Positions 26,914-38,549 of a stretch of DNA of 64,000 nucleotides are shown here, piece after piece; the first letter of the stretch is position 1; each line of letters opens with the position of its first letter. Under the pieces are notes generated by a model. That model ran no database searches, was not told the DNA's origin, and saw nothing but the letters and a program-made list of their open reading frames with translations. The position numbers and the translations under genes are program-made. Source of the DNA: Chrysoperla carnea (lineage: Eukaryota > Arthropoda > Insecta > Neuroptera > Chrysopidae); NCBI RefSeq assembly GCF_905475395.1, contig NC_058338.1, positions 7,020,935 to 7,084,934 on the forward strand, in the 5' to 3' direction.

Positions 26914-27713
26914 CATTTAAAAAGTATGCTAGTGTAACGCCGCTTTCTCATAAATTGACAGTGAGACTTTCAGGCTTCCGTAACTATGTCCATATAGAAC
27001 AACAACTTAAATCAAGATGTATTCAAATGTAAAATAAACATATTTATGAAGGTACCTCCATTGTCTACGCTATCAAACAATCGAACCAAAATAAATGAAA
27101 ATAAAGACATAAAAAATTTGTTGATTATCTGCCCTACATATACATTTGATTTAAATATCTATCAAATTCGGAAAAATCAACAATATTCATTTTGATAATT
27201 TTTTGAATAGCTGAGAATTTTGTTTTGTTGTTAAAAACTTCAAAATGATTGATCATCACTGAATTAATTTTGATTATGCTGTAGTTTACAGAGGGCAAAG
27301 AGCAAAAAAATTTGTTTACTATTGCCATACGATTAAGTTTCAATTTGTTATTTGTTTTATCGGTAAAATCCGAGTCCCCTTTTATTCAGAAGGAAAGGGT
27401 TGTCCATAAAGGACGTCATGCTTTTTCTGGCAACTTTTGACCCTCCAAAAAAAAAAAATTATTTTTCAATTATTAATGCATTTGTAAAGAAAACTAAAAA
27501 AAAAGGGAATAAATGTTATTTTATTTATCATTTGGGTCAAGAATAAATTAAATTAAATTATTTTATGACAGTTAATTGAAAAAATATTTTATTTTAATTA
27601 CTTATCATTTGATAATATAAATTTTTTTGTCAGGAAGATCATTTTAAATCAATCTCTTCTAATATTATATTATAAATATATATAAATGGATTTTAATGGA
27701 AAATTTTATGAAT

Positions 27714-27977
27714 GACCTCGCACAAATTAGATCTAATCTGTATTTCGGTCAAACTTTTTCAAATTTTGGCAAATGATAGCTAAATTAAAGTTGGAAAATG
27801 TACTTATTTGTATAATGTATGCCTATGTGTGTATAGGCAAATACATATACAGATATGTATAACTACATGCATACGTGTGTTTTTTAATGTAAGGGTGTTG
27901 TTTTTTAATTCTTGTTTTTTTTTTTTAAGAATATGTTACGAAATTCAAAGAAGAAGCAGTGTTAAATGTTCAGTGGA
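27714..27977 (+). mobile_element. Partial copy of the GGACCTCGCAC element
   Basis: GACCTCGCACAAATTAGATC and a nearly identical body (ATACATATACAGATATGTAT and neighbours) match the left half of 39916-40473. The right half is missing. Confidence 0.7.
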
Positions 27978-28292
27978 TGATAAACATAAACGTTATCAGA
28001 TCGAAACGTTCTAAAAAGCTTTGTCACGATCAATTATAGAACATTCTGTATATATTAAGATAACCTGATTGATATTAAGATATATGTATATCATAAGCAG
28101 AGTTAGAGAAAAAATTAAACGGCGGATACATTTGATTTGCTGCGAATTAAATTTTATCAATCTGACCTCTAACATATCTACCGCTGTTTGTTTGAAATAA
28201 CTGTGGAAATTTTATTATTTCAAAGATCGAAATAACACACAAAATCATAGATTCTAAGAAAGAAAATTTGATATGGAATTCAGATGATTGCC

Positions 28293-28315
28293 CATACACA
28301 CACACACACACACAG
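28293..28315 (+). repeat. CA dinucleotide microsatellite
   Basis: About ten CA units stand about 100 bp before the splice acceptor of the first Toll A coding exon. Confidence 0.9.
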
Positions 28316-28448
28316 CATATCTCACACTGTTACGTGACGGTTTGTTCCAGTTAGCTCACCTAGGCAAGACGCGTTAACGAATTCTAAAATAAAACGTTTT
28401 TTATTTGTTTCAGAATGCGATGTTGAGTCGTGGAAACACCAACAAAAA

Positions 28449-31400
28449 ATGTACAAACAAATTTCCATATTTTTAATCGTGGTCACATTTTTTGTTCAAA
28501 ACATGGCAGGTGTATGTATACAGGGACACGTGGAATATGGAAAATTTAGTTATACTTGTGGACAATTGGACACTATGAACAATTTACTTCTACCAATAAA
28601 ATTAACCGCCGATGAGATTGACGCAACAGAATCGAATAAGCTTCGACTTGATTGCCACGAACATAATAAAATTAACGATTATCAAGACTTCAAAACCATC
28701 AACAAATTTTCAGTTCAAAATTTGACGACATTACACATTGTGTATTGTCCAGTTAATGCGAATTTCACATTTACAAATTTTCTAAATATATTTAATGTTT
28801 CTACAGTTAGCAAAATTTTTTATGAAAGTACTAAAGCTACAAATGTGACCTTGATAAATGGTGATTTCTTCGAATCGATGGAAAATTTAACCGAACTTAC
28901 AATCAAAGTAACTTCAGATACATACATCCATTCAGACTTATTAAAAAATTTGAAAAATTTACGGGTATTAATTGTACATGACGGTCATATAAAATTTACA
29001 ACAAATTTTTTCGAAAATACACCCCATCTTCAAGTTATTGAATTTTCATCAAGTAATGGCCAATATTTACCCCAAAATTTATTCGAGAATCTCCATAATT
29101 TGATAAATCTTCAATTATTTAGTATGAACATATCAATTTTAAATGAATCGATATTCGATTCGCTAGAAAATTTAAAAACTTTAAATTTAAATGATAATAA
29201 ATTACAAACGTTACCTGCAAAGATATTCGAACGATTACGAAATTTACAGAAAATATATTTAAGACTTAATCGATTTGTATCGTTACCAAGTCAAATATTT
29301 CAAAATAATCAAAATTTAACGGAAATTTATTTAACTGATAATAACAACGTTTGGAGTCTATCGAATGAATTATTCTCGAATTTAACAAAATTAAAAACAA
29401 TTTTTTTAAATAATAGTAAAATTAAAAATGTATCAGAAGATATATTTTTCAATTCATCAAATATTTTAAATATATCGCTGAAAAATAATCATATCGAATA
29501 TTTACCAGATTTATTATTTCGAGATGCAAAGAATTTATTGAAGTTGAATTTAAGTGGTAATCGAATTAGAAATATTTCAGAAAATTTATTTAAATCGTTG
29601 GGTAAATTAGAAGGTCTTGATTTAAGTGGGAATCAAATTTCATCCATTTCGTAAGTATTTTTATTTAATCGCACATGTTTATCGCTGATCTGAATACGAA
29701 GGATCGAGTTAATAATTAATGATAAACAATATGAAGAGAGGTAATGAAGTCGATTCCCTAATATATTCCTCAGGTCCGTAACTAGAATGTGGCAAAGGAA
29801 GAAATTGGATAAAATTTGGATGCGATAGAGCAAAATTAAACTATTTTGGATTCTGAATACGTCAGAAAGTTAAAAAATTCGATTTTTTTGATAACACACG
29901 CAAATTTGGTCCGATCTTATTGGAATTTTTTTTGAAACCCACTAATTTTGGGTCATTCTTTTCACCTGTGATGTCAATTTTTCCCTAGCCATCACTGATG
30001 TGCTTAATTCCGTGACCAGGCCTCCAAATTCTTGAAACCTATTGGAGCTAGCTTAATTATGATCACAAATTTGAAAAGTATGACCCAAATTTAGTAGAAT
30101 TACATACTTGATTTATCAAAATCGGATAAAATTTGGATGTGATAGAGCAAAATTAAATTTTTTGGATTCTGATGACGTCATAAAGTTAAAAATTCGAATT
30201 TTTTGATAAAACAGGCAAATTTGATCGGATCTTATTGGAATTTTTTTTAAAACCCACAAATTTTGGGTCATTCTTTTCAGCTGTGATGTCAATTTTACGC
30301 TAGCTATCACTTATTTGCTTATTTCCGGGACCGAGACTCCACGTTCTTGAAACCAATTAGAGCTAGGTTAATTTTGATCACAAATTTGAAATGTATGGCC
30401 CAATTATAATTTTTTTTTCAGCGATATTTTTGTGAATCAAAAGAATTTAAAAATCTTATATATAACACATAATTCATTAACAACATTAAAAAGTGACGTA
30501 TTCAAACGATTAACGCATTTGGAAACATTGGCTTTAGAATATAATCAATTGTCATTTGAATACTCGAATCCATTCAACCATGTACGGGACCTTAGAGTTT
30601 TGGATCTGTCACACAATAATATTACGTCGATTTTACATACTTGGAAAATCGTATTGACAAAATTAACAAAACTTAATTTAGCTTACAACCAAATTAAATC
30701 CGTTGGGGTAAGTCAAAATATACATTTGTAATTTTAAAACACTTAGAATTTACCCTAAAATGTCTATAAAAATGATCCTTTTGAAGTTTTGGTTCATCTT
30801 TAGCTATGGCCAAATTTTGACCAAAAACGCCAAAATATGGACGAAGTTAAAGAAGGCCCAAAAATTAAATATTAAACAAATTTCAAGTTGCCTGAAACAT
30901 ATTTTTTTGATTGTTTTTTTCGCAAATATCGTAGGTTGCGCAGTAGCGAAATAACCGCAAGCCCTCTGCCCGACTCACAATTCTGGATTCACTAATTAAT
31001 AAAAAAAATTTTTTTTTTTTTCAAATTTTAACTCTTGGGATATATATTAAGAACCCAAAAAAAACGAAAATCCAATTTATTTGCCTCTTAGACAAATATT
31101 TTCTAACAAATTACCTGAAATGGGTTCGAGAAACTGCTTTTTGTATAATCGTATTAGATTTTGAACGATTTCTACGCTCCTGTATATCGGAAATTAAATT
31201 TTCTTATCAATAAAAATATTTTTTTTATTAGAATTCTAATCAAAAACATTACTCATAAAGAATTGACCACAATGTGTAAACCAGGAAATAGAAAATGTGT
31301 TGAGCAGAAAAAAATAATTACATTTTTATTTTTTAAGATTTTCTATTTCGAAAACTAATCGTTTAGAGAAAAAATCTCCTTCCTTTTTTGCTCCACAAAA

Positions 31401-34400
31401 CCAAAAAGTCCATGCACAATGCCAATGTCATTATTAATACTTTAATTAATAATTAAAAATTTACATCGAATTAAATTAAATTTTTCTTTATAAAAAAACT
31501 AATTTTTGAATTATTCGACTTGCAAGGTACGATATTTCACGACTTTAAAATGCTTTCTCTACACAATTCATACAACTATGTAATGTGTATTGCCTATAAT
31601 CGATTGATATTAAAAAATCAAATAAATAAAAGTATGCATTTTTAGTCATAGGCCATTCAATTGAAGCAAACAGATATAATTTTATTGAACTTTTTAAGGC
31701 TTTCGGCGCAATTGTACATTCCCTAGAGCTTGAGTCTTTTGAGGGTGTCACCACCTCTGCAGGATGTCAACACCAAAGGACATTACCCATTATTGCAATT
31801 GTTTTATCAAAGTCTCAGGCAATACTGTTAATTTTTCAACGGGTGCCGTTTGATTTATTTATCGCTATAATGTTATTTGTTTTAGTTTCGAGATATATTT
31901 TTTGGTCGTCAATCGCATTCAACTAAACTCGATTTATCGAATAATTTAATCGAAGTTATTGACTTTTCTGAATCTGATATTGAAAGTAAAAGCTTGTATA
32001 TTGATGAAATAGAAATATCGAATAATCCAATAAATTGTAACTGCAAGATTCATAATTTAGTACGATATTTCAAAAAAGATGAAAAAATAGCCGAGGTAAG
32101 TGTTAAATACATAGACAGTGTGTCTCCGGATAGAAGCAACGGCGGGAATCGAACCCGCTACCCTTTCCATTATCCCAATTTGATCACCAAATAGAAGCAA
32201 ATAATATTTTTAAAAATTTTATTACAGGTACACAACGTGTTTAAATTAATAGCCAGCGATTTAAAGTGTGCCGGACCAAAAAAATTCCAAGATCATGATG
32301 TAAGAGAATTAGAAGTGAAAGATCTTTCTTGTCCCATCTCATCTAAAGATAATTGCCCACAAAAATGCAACTGTCATGTTACAAAATTTGATCACTCAAC
32401 AATTGTGAACTGTTCAAATAGTAATTTAACAAGAATCCCATCAAAATTACCCCAAAATAATTTTTATCCAAACATCAAATTATATCTTGACAATAATAAT
32501 TTGGGTAGCTTTGATATCAACGAAACTTTCGCCAATCATAGTGGTTATCAAAATGTTCGAGAATTGTACATCCAAAATAATCGATTATCTGAGATAACAT
32601 GGCTTCCAAATCAGCTACGTGTTATCAAATTACATTCCAATCGTTTAGAGCAAATTAATATCACGATACTGCAAAATTTACCAAATTTAACAAATTTAAC
32701 GTTGCATCAAAATCCATGGATGTGTGAATGCAACGACTTCACGACGAATCTAAAGAATTATATCCAGGAAAATTATACCATTTTCGAAAAAAAACACCTC
32801 ACACAAATTTTATGTGATACGACACCATTTACAGCGATTAATGATTTATGCGCAAGGCAGAAACTTTGGATTACCATGGCCATTTCAATTTTAACGGCAA
32901 CGGCTACCACGGCACTACTTATTGTTGTGTTTTATAAATATGAGATTGCAATTCGAGTTTGGTGTTACAAGCATAAAGTACTATTATGGTGGGTTTACGA
33001 AAAAGAAAATGATAACGATAAGAATAAAAAATATGATGCGTTTGTGTGTCATGCGCATCAAGATGAAGACTTTGTGACGCAACAATTAATACCAAATTTA
33101 GAAGAATGTGAAAGTCCATTTAAATTGTGCGTACATTCGAGAGATTGGTTAGCAGGACGGACGATACCTGATCAAATTGCACGAACTATTTTGGAATCAA
33201 GACGGGTGTTAGTTTTGTTGTCACCGCATTTATTGGAAAGTTCTTGGGGTAAGAATCTAAGTTTAACATATCAATATTTCGCTAGCTATCACTTACCTGC
33301 TTAATTCCGGGACCAGGACTCCACATTCTTGATATCAATTAGAGCTAGGTTAATTTTGATCACAAATTTGAAAAGTATGACCCAAATTTAGTAGAATTAC
33401 ATACTTGATTTATCAAAATCGGATAAAATTTGGATGTGATAGAGTAAAATTAAATTTTTTGGATTCTGATGACGTCATAAAGTTAAAAATTTCAATTTTT
33501 TGATAACTCAGGCAAATTTGGTCCGATCTTATTGGAATTTTTTTTGAAACCCACTAATTTTGGGTCATTCTTTTCACCTGTGATGTCAATTTTTCCCTAG
33601 CCATCACTGATGTGCTTAATTCCGTGACCAGGCCTCCAAATTCTTGAAACCTATTGGAGCTAGCTTAATTATGATCACAAATTTGAAAAGTATGACCCAA
33701 ATTTAGTAGAATTACATACTTGATTTATCAAAATCGGATAAAATTTGGATGTGATAGAGCAAAATTAAATTTTTTGGATTCTGATGACGTCATAAAGTTA
33801 AAAATTTCAATTTTTTGATAACTCAGGCAAATTTGGTCCGATCTTATTGGAATTTTTTTTGAAACCCACTAATTTTGGGTCATTCTTTTCACCTGTGATG
33901 TCAATTTTTCGCTAGCCATCACTGTTGTGCTTAATTCCGTGACCAGGCCTCCAAATTCTTGAAACCTATTGTAGCTAGATTAATTATGATCACAAATTTG
34001 AAAAGTATGACCCAAATTTAGTAGAATTACATACTTGATTTATCAAAATCGGATAAAATTTGGATGTGATAAAGCAAAATTAAATTTTAAAAACTCCACT
34101 CTGAAATCGATTAGTAATTCGTTTTTTTTAACAGCACTACAGGAATTTCGTGTTGCTCACAAGAATGCATTAGACGAACGTCGATCACGTGTCATCGTTA
34201 TAAAATTAGCCGAAGTGGATGAAAAGAAACTTGATCCAGAATTAAAAGATTATTTAAAATTAAATACGTACATTGAATGGGGCCATAGCCGTTTTTGGGA
34301 TAATTTACGTTATGCGTTACCGCATCAAAAACCGCTAAGTAGACGTGAGGAAATACTTTCACAACAGATAACACAAGCGCTACTCAAAGATACCACTAAC

Positions 34401-34571
34401 GATAGTAATCAATTCGAATTACCAACAACACAACCAATTTCGGTGAATCAACAGACTTCTGGGATACCACAAGTAACGGCAAGGGATAATACTAAAGATC
34501 CGTTAATGCATGACTTGTTAGATAATTTGCAGATTGTTCAGAACAAAAATTCAAATAGAAATATTGCTTGA
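28449..34571 (+). CDS. Toll: Toll receptor, copy A (Toll-1 type)
   Basis: Five coding exons (28449-29650, 30422-30707, 31886-32095, 32228-33248, 34135-34571) join in phase into about 1051 residues. Order: signal peptide, many N-glycosylated leucine-rich repeats, a first cysteine-capped LRR end ([12 protein letters not shown]), an LRRNT cap (CPQKCNC near 609), a short second LRR block, an LRRCT cap (NPWMCEC), a membrane helix near 779-804, and a TIR domain from about 834. TIR landmarks are [26 protein letters not shown] and [11 protein letters not shown]. The TIR end ([20 protein letters not shown]) closely follows the Toll-1 pattern known from flies. Such receptors bind Spaetzle-type cytokines and signal through MyD88 to NF-kB factors. 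Translation begins in the exon at 28414, which is spliced from a distant non-coding exon near 21.4 kb. Introns 1 and 4 hold a 315-bp tandem repeat. No break is seen. Confidence 0.92.
29805..30410 (+). repeat. 315-bp tandem repeat, two copies, Toll A intron 1
   Basis: GGATAAAATTTGGATGTGAT starts units at about 29807 and 30124. The body includes TTTTGGGTCATTCTTTTCA and ATGATCACAAATTTGAAAAG. The same family fills intron 4 of this gene at 33270-34090. Confidence 0.85.
32127..32165 (-). mobile_element. SINE B-box fragment in Toll A intron 3
   Basis: It is the reverse complement of GGGTAGCGGGTTCGATTCCC followed by GCCG, as in the SINE at 18607-18700. It lies about 60 bp before the next acceptor. 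Confidence 0.55.
33270..34090 (+). repeat. 315-bp tandem repeat, about 2.6 copies, Toll A intron 4
   Basis: Units start at 33421, 33736 and 34051, giving an exact 315-bp period with very few differences between neighbours. The array begins about 20 bp after the donor and ends about 45 bp before the acceptor, so it fills almost the whole intron. Toll B has no such array in its 163-bp counterpart intron. Confidence 0.9.
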
Positions 34572-35140
34572 CGTTAATCGGAAAATATTAGGTCAATAAG
34601 CGGGTACTTTTTTCCAACATTGCAGAAATTTTTGTTGTTGTTGGAATATGTTCAGGTGTTTTCCCCGAATGTAAACCCAAGTAAGCAGGAGGGACGGTGC
34701 ACGAGCTTCGTTTTATCAAATATCTCGTGAACCGTGATCGTAAGATAAAAATAGTAGAAGGAATATTTTTCTGTGTATAAAAATTCTAGCAAAAATTGTA
34801 TAAATAATTTGGGTTTCAAAATGTTTGGAGTCATGAGCGTATTTAGCTTATATTCTAAGGGGGGGGAACATGAGTTTTTGGTGTATATGAAGGCAAATCT
34901 GAAAATTTTTAGCGAAAGTTTTATAAATCTAACAGTAAAATCGCATAAACATTTAACCAAATTAATCTATCATCCCCTCTCGGTTTGCCGCTGGTTGGGG
35001 TCACTGGAAACTTGCGCATTTAATCTTAACACATGTATTTCGCCTCGTTTTCCTCCTTTTATCCGTTTGCTCTAGTCCCCTGCATATGTAGACAGTACGT
35101 AAAAATTCGATGAATTCGACAAAATATACAATATTCTCTA
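34572..35140. other. Region 3' of Toll A, no gene recognised
   Basis: It contains a repeat fragment at 34625-34720 related to 4040-4140. The short frames at 34652-35075 on both strands show no domain. Confidence 0.5.
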
Positions 35141-35146
35141 AATGGC

Positions 35147-35440
35147 CGAGTGGCCTAAGGCGTAAGTCTTAGAACGTTGGACTATTTAAACTTAGGTTGC
35201 GGGTTCGAATCCAGGCAGCGGTAGTGTGAACAATTTGTAATTAATGGGAATGCAGAATTGATCACATTGTCGTCGCTTGGATAAGAACGAAGTAACCGAC
35301 TCCATCCACATCAAAAATGTAATTGTCAATGTTTGTAATTGAATAAATAAAGATTAACAAATAATGATGTGGGTGGTCTCTGTGATAAGGCGTATGCCAT
35401 AAAAACGGAGGTTAAACCCCCATTATTATTATAACGAATT
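35147..35440 (+). mobile_element. tRNA-derived SINE
   Basis: The head TGGCCGAGTGGCCTAAGGCG resembles a leucine- or serine-tRNA A-box, and GGGTTCGAATCC is the B-box. A 200-bp unrelated body follows and the element ends in an ATT-rich tail (CCCCCATTATTATTATA). Confidence 0.75.
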
Positions 35441-35654
35441 AATATGTTTTTCTAAAAATTAATGAAAATAGTTCAAATTTTATAGAAATAATATTAGAAT
35501 AAGTTATTTTTTAAGAGATAAAAATATCTAGTCTAATTTAGAAAAAGGCTGTGTGTACAAAGTTACTGCGAAAGCAATTGTTAATTTTGTATTGTGTGAC
35601 TTTTGTTATTTCGACAATTTGACGCCACATACAAAAGAACACAGCTCAGATCTG

Positions 35655-35990
35655 AATAGCCGCGGAAACGAAACACTAAAAACAATTAGAGTTCGAAAAA
35701 TTTAAACAGCAAAACGAATCAAGTAATTTTGTGACCTAAATTGATGACCTAAATGTTTCCAAACTCGTTACTCCCGGGTTTTTGGGGTCGCTGAACACAA
35801 ATATCGCGATAGAATCGGGCACAAGGTTCCTCGGAGTAAAATTATGTCGTAATATTCACTTGTTTTTAAATTTCTAATAAATTTCCTGGCGCTCTAACAA
35901 ATCGAATGCCGAAAACCGCATTCAAATCCGTCTTACTGTTCAAATTTTCGAACTTCAGTGCAGCTTCGTTTCCGCAACTATAAGTAAACA
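35655..35990. mobile_element. Inverted-repeat MITE
   Basis: GCGGAAACGAA with GAGTTCGAAAAATTTAAACA on the left has reversed counterparts (TGTTCAAATTTTCGAACTTC, TTCGTTTCCGCAAC) on the right. A one-ended copy sits at 17796. Confidence 0.65.
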
Positions 35991-38549
35991 GTTTTTAAAG
36001 TGATTTTAAAGATATTTAAGTGCCAAATATTTAATAAATTATATATTTTAGTTATTTTATGTTAACAAACAAAAATAAATTGTATATATTTTGTTTAGTG
36101 CTGAATTAAATGAATTAATTGTTCATATATCCTGTACAAAAGTGTTGAATGTCAATAATTGCATTATTTATTTGGTTTACTAAAATTTTTTTTATTTTTT
36201 CCGAGAATGTTTTACAAAACCTTTAGTTGAAGCTACCTGTAAATTTTCAACTCCCTTGCTTTTATAGTTTTGGAGAAAATGGTCACCCAAATTTTTTTCT
36301 AATTTGCGCCCTCACGGGTGAGCAGTGATATTTACAAAAAAAATATTTCAAACAAGTTAACCTCGGGTTATTAAGAACAAAGGTAATTTTTTAATCAAAA
36401 AATTTTATTTAAGAAAAAAACATTAATAATAAATTCGTTTTAGGAACTATGAAATGATATTAGCTTCGTTTATTAATGGCTTCCAAAATTACAACTTAAT
36501 GGCTACGTTTTTCCAAACTAAAACTTAAAGACTGTTTGTCAAAAACCATGCTGGAAATACCTTAAAGTTGTGAAATACCTTGAAGTAAAAACTCAATAAA
36601 GTAACTGAGCGTTCAGTTCTGCAAAACGCAGCCATCAATAATATAAGAAAACGGTCAATTAAGCAATAAATAAATAATATTTCTTTGTACATAGCTTAAA
36701 TTTTGACAGAAATCATTTTTTAAATCATTGTTAATTTAAGGAAGGCATGAAGAAACGAAGATATCCAAATGCATGTCACAATAGAGGACGGTGAGGCACA
36801 GTAAAACACGTGGCAGGACCGCAATATTTGTATCTTATTTCAAGAGACATTTCGGACCGAATTACACAAGTTTATCTTCACGTTTATTTTTTTTTATTAT
36901 TAAATGCTCGTATTTTCTTAATTTTTGGTACATATTTCTCATAATAATTGACATCGGAAAATACCGTTATCCAAAGTAGAAAACTATTCGAGCCTGGTTT
37001 CACATCAAACGTCCCCAATAGGGTATAGTGAAATATAACGGAATATTATATTCCATTTCTAAATTCTATTTATTAGTAGACTTATTACAACTATTGAGCG
37101 AGGCAGAAAATTTTTAATAAATAATACTGTTCCTCTGTGTCTCACCTTCCCCTACCGATCAAAAGATGGGACGTATTTATAAAATAGAAAAATTATTAAA
37201 AAAAAAAAACAATTCTTTTAAATATACATTGAATAGTCTGCGGGACAGTACTGAATGATTAATACATACTTCGTGAGTGATTTCCTTTTGACGAGTCTAT
37301 CAAACTTTCTCTCTACGACATTTTTTCAAAGGTGCTGCGTTTTCAAATGGGCATGATAACATAATTTTTAAGCTATCGGTTAGAAAAAATGCAATAGGGA
37401 ATTTGTCGTTCACTATTATCACTTGATAACATTAATAATTATTAAACAATTTAGCCAAAGTGACGAAAAGTGAAGTAAGTACTGCATGTTCGAGGTGGTA
37501 TACAAGCACATCGGTGCAGTATTTTTGTCGCGCCTAATTTTTTATTTGTTAATAATTATTAATGCTATCAAGAGGTCATAGTGTCCATATAGCTTAAATA
37601 TGACGTTATAATTTTCATTTAAAAATGAAACACTTTCGAAAAAAAATTTTAGAGAGAAAGTTTTGTAGAATCGTAAAAAAGGAAGCCACTTACGAAGTTT
37701 CAAGTTTTGTCCTGCGGACTAGAAAGTTCGACCATAAAACACATTTTATCTCATTTTATTTTAAATTTCATGCCTTCAAGACAGTATACTTGTGGAAAAT
37801 GTGATGTTTTTTTTTTAAATACTACCATTTGATGCGTATTTTATGGACGGACTCTTTCTGAAATTATTAAAGCATAACGAAATAGTCATTTTTTAGGGTG
37901 AAAAAATTTCCACAAATGAAAGCGTCGATTATCCAAAAAAAAAAAAAAATTAACATTGTGGGTAATTCCAAAAAAATAAAATTTATAAACATGAAAACAA
38001 AAACAAAATAATTTTCTTTGGGTATACTTTTGGGATAACAAGATTTTGCAGAAATTGGACTAATCTCTCCATTCCCATTTAAATCAAATGAAAAAAGTAT
38101 CTAAAATAATTTAAGAGACGGTGTAAGATTTTCATCCATCTGATAACCAGATGAGACAAATTCGATCGATCTCCTACCGTCTCCTGTATCAAAAGGAATG
38201 TACTTCTTGGTGATTGTGATGTGTGACAGTAAATTTAAATGCTAGGTATTAGTTTATCCTTAACTTCGCTTGTTTTTCGCGAGTCAAGGAAATTTAACCT
38301 TCTTATGAATATTTCCGATAATAAAACATAAAATTTTGAAAGCGAAATTCGCGCTTCTTGATATTTTATCATTTAATAATCATATCAAAAATTACTTTTC
38401 TAATAAACTTCGTTCGTATCCTTAAATCAATCTTACTCTTTCTGGAAAATAATTTAATAAAAATTTGTATAAAAATAATTTTTCTCATCAAAAAAGCACT
38501 CTTAAAGATTCTTCATATATCACAAATAAATTCTCTTCTTTTTCTCGAA
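35991..38549. other. Intergenic stretch between Toll A and Lerp 3' end
   Basis: No gene is supported. It holds a partial dispersed repeat (36225-36400) and a hairpin at 37408-37575 whose arms share ATTAATAATTATTAA. Frames at 36791-36979 and 38358-38555 look like chance ORFs. Confidence 0.5.

Noticed and set aside
34652-35075. Overlapping 100-residue ORFs on both strands after Toll A
   Set aside because: They are mutually overlapping, without known domains, and next to repeat fragments.
35147-35235. Functional tRNA-Leu/Ser gene
   Set aside because: The promoter boxes are good, but the sequence continues into a repeat body with an ATT tail and the ends do not form an acceptor stem.
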